In this document: piece after piece, positions 13,129 through 17,626 of the stretch
How positions within the stretch are numbered: the first letter of the stretch is position 1
Layout: the number at the start of each line of letters is the position of its first letter
DNA from: Desulfovibrionaceae bacterium UBA3823
GTDB taxonomy: Bacteria > Desulfobacterota > Desulfovibrionia > Desulfovibrionales > Desulfovibrionaceae
Reading direction: 5' to 3'
Assembly: GCA_002369295.1 (NCBI GenBank)
Contig: DFDR01000065.1
Coordinates: 1-17,626 of the forward strand
DNA: 17,626 bases
Notes under the pieces: generated by a model
What the model was told of the DNA's origin: nothing
The model's database searches: none
Seen by the model: the letters and a program-made list of their open reading frames with translations, nothing else
Program-made: the position numbers and the translations under genes

Positions 13129-14073
13129 ATGCCAAGACTCGTCATCGCCACCCGCGGAAGCCAGCTCGCCCTCTGGCAGGCCAACCACGTGAAGGACCGC
13201 CTCCAGGCGCTCGATCCCGAGCTGAGCGTCGAACTCGCCGTCATCAAGACCCGGGGCGACAAGATCCTCGACGTGCCGCTGGCCCAGGTCGGCGGCAAGG
13301 GGCTCTTCGTCAAGGAGATCGAGGACGCCCTGCTCTCGGGCGCGGCCGACCTTGCCGTGCACAGCATCAAGGACGTGCCCATGGAGCTGCCGGCAGGGCT
13401 CGTGCTCGGCTGCGTGCCCAAGCGCGAAGTCTTCACCGACTGCCTCGTCTCCGAGCGCTACCAGGGCCTCAGGGAGCTCCCGAAGGGCGCGAAGGTCGGC
13501 ACCAGCAGCCTCAGGCGCCAGTCCCAGCTGCTCGCCCTGCGCCCGGACCTGCAGGTCGAAAGCCTGCGCGGCAACGTGGACACGCGCCTGCGCAAGCTGC
13601 GCGAAGGGCTCTTCGACGCCATTCTGCTCGCCTCGGCGGGCCTTGTCCGCCTCGGCCTCGAGGCGCCCTGCGCCGTGGACCTCGACCCGGACGAGTTCGT
13701 CCCCGCCGTGGGCCAGGGCGCGCTCGGCATCGAATGCCGGGCCGGCGACGCCGCCACCCTCGCCCTTGCGGCCAGGCTCGAGGACCGGGAAACCCGCATC
13801 TGCGTGGAGGCCGAACGGGGCTTTCTCGCCGGCCTCGACGGCGGCTGCCAGGTGCCCATCGGCGCCCACGCCCGCCTCGAGGGGGATCAGGTGCTGCTCG
13901 ACGGGCTCGTGGCCGAAACCGACGGCAGCCAGATCTTCCGCGACCAGATCAAAGGCCCTGCCGCCGAGGCCAGGGCGCTCGGCTTCCGGCTTGCCGAAGC
14001 CGTCAAGCAGATGGGCGCAGGCGCCATCCTCGAGCGCCTCTACCAGGACGGCAAGGCGGCGGCCCGAAGCTGA
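13129..14073 (+). CDS. hemC: Porphobilinogen deaminase (hydroxymethylbilane synthase)
   Basis: This 314-residue cytosolic enzyme polymerises four porphobilinogens to hydroxymethylbilane in tetrapyrrole synthesis, feeding heme, siroheme and corrinoids. Motifs seen are [13 protein letters not shown] (6-18), [26 protein letters not shown] with catalytic D82, the substrate-binding stretch [37 protein letters not shown], and the dipyrromethane cofactor attachment Cys C240 in [13 protein letters not shown]. Length is standard. ATG 13129 begins the conserved N-terminus and lies 9 bases after the zinc-ribbon stop. The Lon-like gene follows after 156 bases with a hairpin in between. Neighbouring heme genes are not in the window. 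The assignment is firm. Confidence 0.97.
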   Translation: MPRLVIATRGSQLALWQANHVKDRLQALDPELSVELAVIKTRGDKILDVPLAQVGGKGLFVKEIEDALLSGAADLAVHSIKDVPMELPAGLVLGCVPKREVFTDCLVSERYQGLRELPKGAKVGTSSLRRQSQLLALRPDLQVESLRGNVDTRLRKLREGLFDAILLASAGLVRLGLEAPCAVDLDPDEFVPAVGQGALGIECRAGDAATLALAARLEDRETRICVEAERGFLAGLDGGCQVPIGAHARLEGDQVLLDGLVAETDGSQIFRDQIKGPAAEARALGFRLAEAVKQMGAGAILERLYQDGKAAARS

Positions 14074-14117
14074 CCCCGCCCCTCCCTTCAGTTCTTTGAC
14101 CGCAAGCCGGCAGCCGT

Positions 14118-14144
14118 GCCGGGGAAGGCAAGCCTGTCCCCGGC
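14118..14144 (+). other. Hairpin after hemC
   Basis: GCCGGGGA (14118-14125) and TCCCCGGC (14137-14144) form a perfect 8-bp stem, with a further AGG/CCT inner pairing. There is no T-run, so a terminator is unproven. The 156-base gap otherwise shows no clear promoter. Confidence 0.45.
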
Positions 14145-14229
14145 TCCGATGCCGGTTTCGCCGTTTCAGGACGCCACCACGGCGGCGCGCCGGCCGGGCC
14201 GCTGCCGGAAAACTCAAGAAAGGTACGCC

Positions 14230-16677
14230 ATGGCCACCATTCAGCCGCTTCCCTCTTCCAGACTGCACGCCACCTACGATCCGGCCCTCGTGCCAGCCGA
14301 CGACAGCGACGGCATCCGCCCCGCGCCCGCGGAAGGCCGCACGCCCTTCCAGGACAGGGCCATGAAGGCCCTGGATCTGGCCGTCAACATCCAGGCCAGC
14401 GGCTTCAACGTCTACCTCGCCGGCGACTCCCAGCTCGGCCGCATGCACATGCTGCGCCAGTACCTCCAGCCGCTGGCGAAGAAGTCGGCCACGCCCCCGG
14501 ACCTGGTCTACGTCTACAACTTCCAGGATCCCGACTGCCCCGTGCTCGTGCCCTTCCCCTCGGGCCAGGGCCAGAAGTTCCGCAAGGCCATGGAGACCTG
14601 CGTCGAGGAGATCGGCGCGACGCTGGAGCGGCGCGTGGGCGGCCAGCGCTTCATCAAGCAGCGCGAGAAGCTGCTCGAGGCCTACCAGAACGAGCGCAGC
14701 CAGCTGCTCCACCGCATGAACAGCGTGGCCGAGCACAAGGGCTTCAACATCGACGTGGACGACGCGGGCAGCATCACCCTCTACCCCCTGGTCAAGGGCC
14801 GGCGCGTCTCCGAGGACGAGTTCGAAGGCCTCGACGCCAGCCTGCGCCTGGCCCTCAAGCACCGCTCCGAAGCCGTGGCCCAGCACATGTCGGGCCTCGT
14901 GCACGAGCTGGCCAAGATGGAGGAAGGCTACGCCGGCAAGGAGAAGGACCTCGAGCGCGGCATCATGGGCGCCGTGCTCGACGCCGTGCTCGAGCCTGTC
15001 GCCAAGCGCAGCCTCAAGGCCTGCCCGGCGCCGGAGCTCGAGACCTACTTCAAGGATCTGCGCGAAGACCTGCTCAAGAACACCGACGCCTTCCTGAACA
15101 AGGGGCCGGAACTCCCGCCGCAGGATCCCAGAGCCGCCGGCCAGCCCCAGGGCGCGCCCGACAGGCCCGACGTCAAGGCGCGCCTGCGCGTGAACCTCTT
15201 CGTGGACAACCAGGGCCTCAAGGGCGCCCCCATCGTCGTGGAAGACCACCCCACGCCCGCCAACCTGCTCGGCTGCATCGAGCGCGAGTCCGAGCTCGGC
15301 GCCCTGGTCACGGACTTCACCCTCGTGAAGGCCGGCAGCCTCCACCGCGCCAACGGCGGCTACCTCGTGCTCCACATGGACGACATCCTGCACCACCCCG
15401 CAGCCTGGGAAGGGCTTCTGCGCGCGCTCAAGGCCGGCGTCTCCAGGCTCGAGGACAACCAGGACCTGCCGGACGCGGCCGTGCGCACCAAGGGCCTCAA
15501 GCCCGCCCCCGTCAAGCTTGGCCTCAAGGTCGTGCTCATCGGCGACGAGTACATCTACGAAGGCCTGCTCGACTCCGACGAGCGCTTCGCCAAGCTCTTC
15601 CGCATCAAGGCCGAGATGGCCGACCGCATGCCGCGAAGCGCGGCCGGCGTGCGCTACTACCTCGGCGCCATACGCCGCATCGTGGACCTCGAGGCGCTTC
15701 CCCCCTTCGACAGGACGGCCATGGCCTGGCTCGTGGATCTCGGATCCCACCTCTGCGACGACCAGAAGCGCCTTTCGCTCAAGTTCCCCATCCTGCGCGA
15801 GCACATGATCGAGGCAGCCGCCCTTGCCAAGATGCAGGGCCTTGCCAAGGTCACGGGCGCCGTGCTCGAGGAGTCCTACGCCCAGCGCGCCTACCGCTCG
15901 AGCCTGGTCGAGGAGCTCTACATGGAGGAGTACGACCGCGACACCATCAAGGTGGAAACCCAGGGCTCCGCCATAGGCCAGGTCAACGGCCTTGCCGTGA
16001 CCACCTACGGCACCTTCGAGTTCGGCCTGCCGCACCGCATCTCCTGCACCGTGGGCGTGGGCCACGACGGCATCATCGACCTGGAGCGCGAGTCCGATCT
16101 GGGCGGCCCCATCCACACCAAGGCCATGATGATACTCGTGAGCTACCTCACCGGCATGTTTGCGAGCAAAAAGCCCCTCATGCTGTCGGCATCGCTCTTC
16201 TTCGAGCAGAGCTACGCCGGCATCGAGGGCGACTCGGCCTCGGGCGCCGAGCTGGCGGCCCTGCTCTCGGCCCTCGCCGAAGTGCCCGTCAGGCTCGATC
16301 TGGCCTTCACGGGCGCCGTCTCCCACTCCGGCCAGATCATGGCCGTCGGCGGCGTCACCCAGAAGATCGAGGGCTTCTTCAAGGTCTGCCAGCGCCAGCG
16401 CCTCACCGGCACCCAGGGCGTCATCATCCCCTACGACAACATCGACGAGCTCATGCTCTCCCCCTCGGTGCTCAAGGCCGTGGACGAAGGGCAGTTCGCC
16501 ATCTACCCCGTGCGCCGCATCGAAGACGCCCTGCAGCTTTTGACCGGCATGCAGGCCGGCCGCAGGCGCCGCAACGGATCCTTCACCAAGGGCACGCTCT
16601 ACGATCTCGTGGACCGCCGCCTCGAGCGCCTCGGCGAGTACGGCCAGAACGCCTTCCGCCGCCAGCGCAAGCCATAG
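14230..16677 (+). CDS. Lon-family (LonB/YcbZ-like) protease with degenerate Walker A
   Basis: This 815-residue protein of the S16 Lon-like group is distinct from classical Lon. It has an N-terminal AAA-type region (36-110), a long helical insertion (about 110-310), the rest of the ATPase core, and a C-terminal Lon protease domain (about 570-770). The protease dyad is intact: S669 in EGDSASGAEL and K712 in GGVTQKIEG, 43 residues apart as in E. coli Lon. The P-loop position reads AGDSQLGRMHM (64-74), with R71 in place of the essential Lys and no Ser/Thr. Walker B is YLVLHMDD (378-385), ending D-D rather than D-E. ATP hydrolysis may therefore be weak or absent. An upstream in-frame start at 14116 would add 38 unrelated residues; ATG 14230 with GAAAGG is preferred. 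It lies 77 bases before cinA. By family it degrades unfolded or specific cytosolic proteins. Confidence 0.92.
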   Translation: MATIQPLPSSRLHATYDPALVPADDSDGIRPAPAEGRTPFQDRAMKALDLAVNIQASGFNVYLAGDSQLGRMHMLRQYLQPLAKKSATPPDLVYVYNFQDPDCPVLVPFPSGQGQKFRKAMETCVEEIGATLERRVGGQRFIKQREKLLEAYQNERSQLLHRMNSVAEHKGFNIDVDDAGSITLYPLVKGRRVSEDEFEGLDASLRLALKHRSEAVAQHMSGLVHELAKMEEGYAGKEKDLERGIMGAVLDAVLEPVAKRSLKACPAPELETYFKDLREDLLKNTDAFLNKGPELPPQDPRAAGQPQGAPDRPDVKARLRVNLFVDNQGLKGAPIVVEDHPTPANLLGCIERESELGALVTDFTLVKAGSLHRANGGYLVLHMDDILHHPAAWEGLLRALKAGVSRLEDNQDLPDAAVRTKGLKPAPVKLGLKVVLIGDEYIYEGLLDSDERFAKLFRIKAEMADRMPRSAAGVRYYLGAIRRIVDLEALPPFDRTAMAWLVDLGSHLCDDQKRLSLKFPILREHMIEAAALAKMQGLAKVTGAVLEESYAQRAYRSSLVEELYMEEYDRDTIKVETQGSAIGQVNGLAVTTYGTFEFGLPHRISCTVGVGHDGIIDLERESDLGGPIHTKAMMILVSYLTGMFASKKPLMLSASLFFEQSYAGIEGDSASGAELAALLSALAEVPVRLDLAFTGAVSHSGQIMAVGGVTQKIEGFFKVCQRQRLTGTQGVIIPYDNIDELMLSPSVLKAVDEGQFAIYPVRRIEDALQLLTGMQAGRRRRNGSFTKGTLYDLVDRRLERLGEYGQNAFRRQRKP

Positions 16678-16754
16678 GCCCTCGGCCCTCGGCAAGCCGG
16701 GGAAGCCGGGAATCAGGACAGTCAAGACAACCAGGACAACAGGGATGCCCCGCC

Positions 16755-17626
16755 ATGAAAGCTGAAATCGTCTCCATCGGCACCGAGCTGCTCCTCGGCC
16801 ACGCCGTCAACACCGACGCCGCCTTCCTCGCCAGGGAGCTCGCCCAGCTTGGCATCGACCTCGAGCACGTGGCCACCGTGGGCGACAACCCCCAGCGCCT
16901 CAGGGAGTGCCTGGTCCAGGCCCTCTCCCGCAGCGATCTCGTGATCACCTCTGGCGGCCTTGGCCCCACCCTGGACGACCTCACCAAGAAGACCGTCGCC
17001 GAGGTCCTGGGGCTGGAGCTTGTCCTGGACGAGGGCTCGCTTGCCGACTTGAAGGAATACTTCAAGGGCCGGCACATGGGCGAGAACCAGCTGCTCCAGG
17101 CCTGGCTTCCCAAGGGTGCAACACCCTTGAAGAACGCGGTCGGCACGGCGCCGGGCTGCCTTGTCCAGACGCCCGGAGGCAAGCTCTGCGCCCTGCTGCC
17201 AGGACCGCCGAGGGAGCTCGAGCCCATGTTCCGGGACCAGCTGGCGCCCCTTTTGGCCAGACGCACGGGATGCGTCATCGTCTCCCACATGGTGCGCACC
17301 TTCAACCAGAGCGAGGGCGACGCGGCCCTCAAGCTCGGCGCGCTCTGCGACGGCGCCAACCCTTCCGTCGCCACCTACATCGACGAGCTCAACCAGACCT
17401 ACGTGCGCGTCACCGCCAAGGCCGAAAGCAGGGAAGCGGCCGAAGCCCTGGCTGCCCCCGTGGTCGGGCAGGTCCAGGCTCTGCTTGGCGACGTGGTCTG
17501 GGGCGTGGACGCAGACAGCCTCGAGCAGACGGTGGTCAGGCTGCTTGCGGAGCGCGGTGAGGAGGTCGCCACCGCCGAATCCTGCACCGGCGGCCTCGTG
17601 GCCAAGCGCCTCACCGACTGCGCCGG
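16755..17626 (+). CDS. cinA: CinA family protein, 3' end outside window
   Basis: The first 290 codons of CinA. The N-terminal MoCF-like domain (1-170) begins MKAEIVSIGTELLLGHAVNTD and contains TSGGLGPTLDD (66-76) and LPGPPRE (148-154), the ADP-ribose/pyridine-nucleotide pyrophosphatase part. A linker domain follows (about 180-250). The start of the C-terminal NMN deamidase domain (PncC type) is visible, including catalytic S276 in TAESCTGGL. By family CinA recycles NMN to nicotinic acid mononucleotide in the cytosol, and it was named for competence-linked expression in pneumococcus. ATG 16755 begins the conserved motif; the Shine-Dalgarno is weak. The frame is open to the window edge, 77 bases after the Lon-like gene on the same strand. 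The preceding gap holds short GC repeats only. The assignment is firm. Confidence 0.95.
   Translation, partial: MKAEIVSIGTELLLGHAVNTDAAFLARELAQLGIDLEHVATVGDNPQRLRECLVQALSRSDLVITSGGLGPTLDDLTKKTVAEVLGLELVLDEGSLADLKEYFKGRHMGENQLLQAWLPKGATPLKNAVGTAPGCLVQTPGGKLCALLPGPPRELEPMFRDQLAPLLARRTGCVIVSHMVRTFNQSEGDAALKLGALCDGANPSVATYIDELNQTYVRVTAKAESREAAEALAAPVVGQVQALLGDVVWGVDADSLEQTVVRLLAERGEEVATAESCTGGLVAKRLTDCA

Noticed and set aside
14116..14229. An earlier start for the Lon-like protease
   Set aside because: It would translate through the post-hemC hairpin with residues unlike the family. ATG 14230 has its own GAAAGG site.
12754..16725. A 1323-codon minus-strand open frame across FmdB, hemC and the Lon-like gene
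   Set aside because: It lies antisense to three genes with clear family motifs. Its composition (runs of Gly, Ala, Val, Leu, His) is what a high-GC codon pattern produces in the complementary frame. No motif was recognised.

Overview
This is a high-GC bacterial window read on both strands. Its gene content points to a member of the Desulfovibrionaceae or a close relative. That is an inference from gene content (Lon and a Lon-like protease, gatB, a phosphoheptose-isomerase-like SIS protein, an FmdB-type zinc ribbon, hemC, cinA) and overall composition; there is no rRNA gene to confirm it.

Layout. (1) 1-407 is the C-terminal end of Lon, closed by a good intrinsic terminator at 442-478. (2) 584-5909 is an accessory block between core genes. 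It holds a secreted protein made of two copies of one domain, a small two-helix membrane protein, an 85-residue protein built from three near-identical Cys/His units, an AAA-type ATPase/nuclease gene that has lost its 5' end (minus strand), a regular 24-residue-repeat protein of DUF4116 type, and a small SpoT/MESH1-like HD hydrolase. The ATPase stretch is visibly less GC-rich than its surroundings. (3) 6050-11828 is a minus-strand run. In transcription order it has an MFS-like transporter, a 120-residue membrane protein 3 nt behind it, NAD kinase (nadK), a 580-residue DUF89/ARMT1-like protein, a terminator, then gatB. A convincing sigma70-type promoter (TTGACC-16-TACAAT) lies in front of the transporter. 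(4) 12158-17626 is a plus-strand run of SIS protein, FmdB-type zinc ribbon, hemC, an 815-residue Lon-family protease with a degenerate P-loop, and cinA, which runs off the end of the window.

The core genes cover protein quality control (lon, Lon-like), translation fidelity (gatB), NAD(P) metabolism (nadK, cinA) and tetrapyrrole synthesis (hemC). I see no CRISPR array, tRNA, rRNA, insertion sequence or phage module. I found no clear-cut new multi-gene system. The best leads are the triple Cys/His-repeat protein, the ATPase/nuclease that lost its Walker A half exactly where the DUF4116 gene begins, the DUF89-like protein with altered metal ligands, and the Lon-like protease lacking the P-loop lysine. 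The many very long antisense open frames are high-GC shadows.
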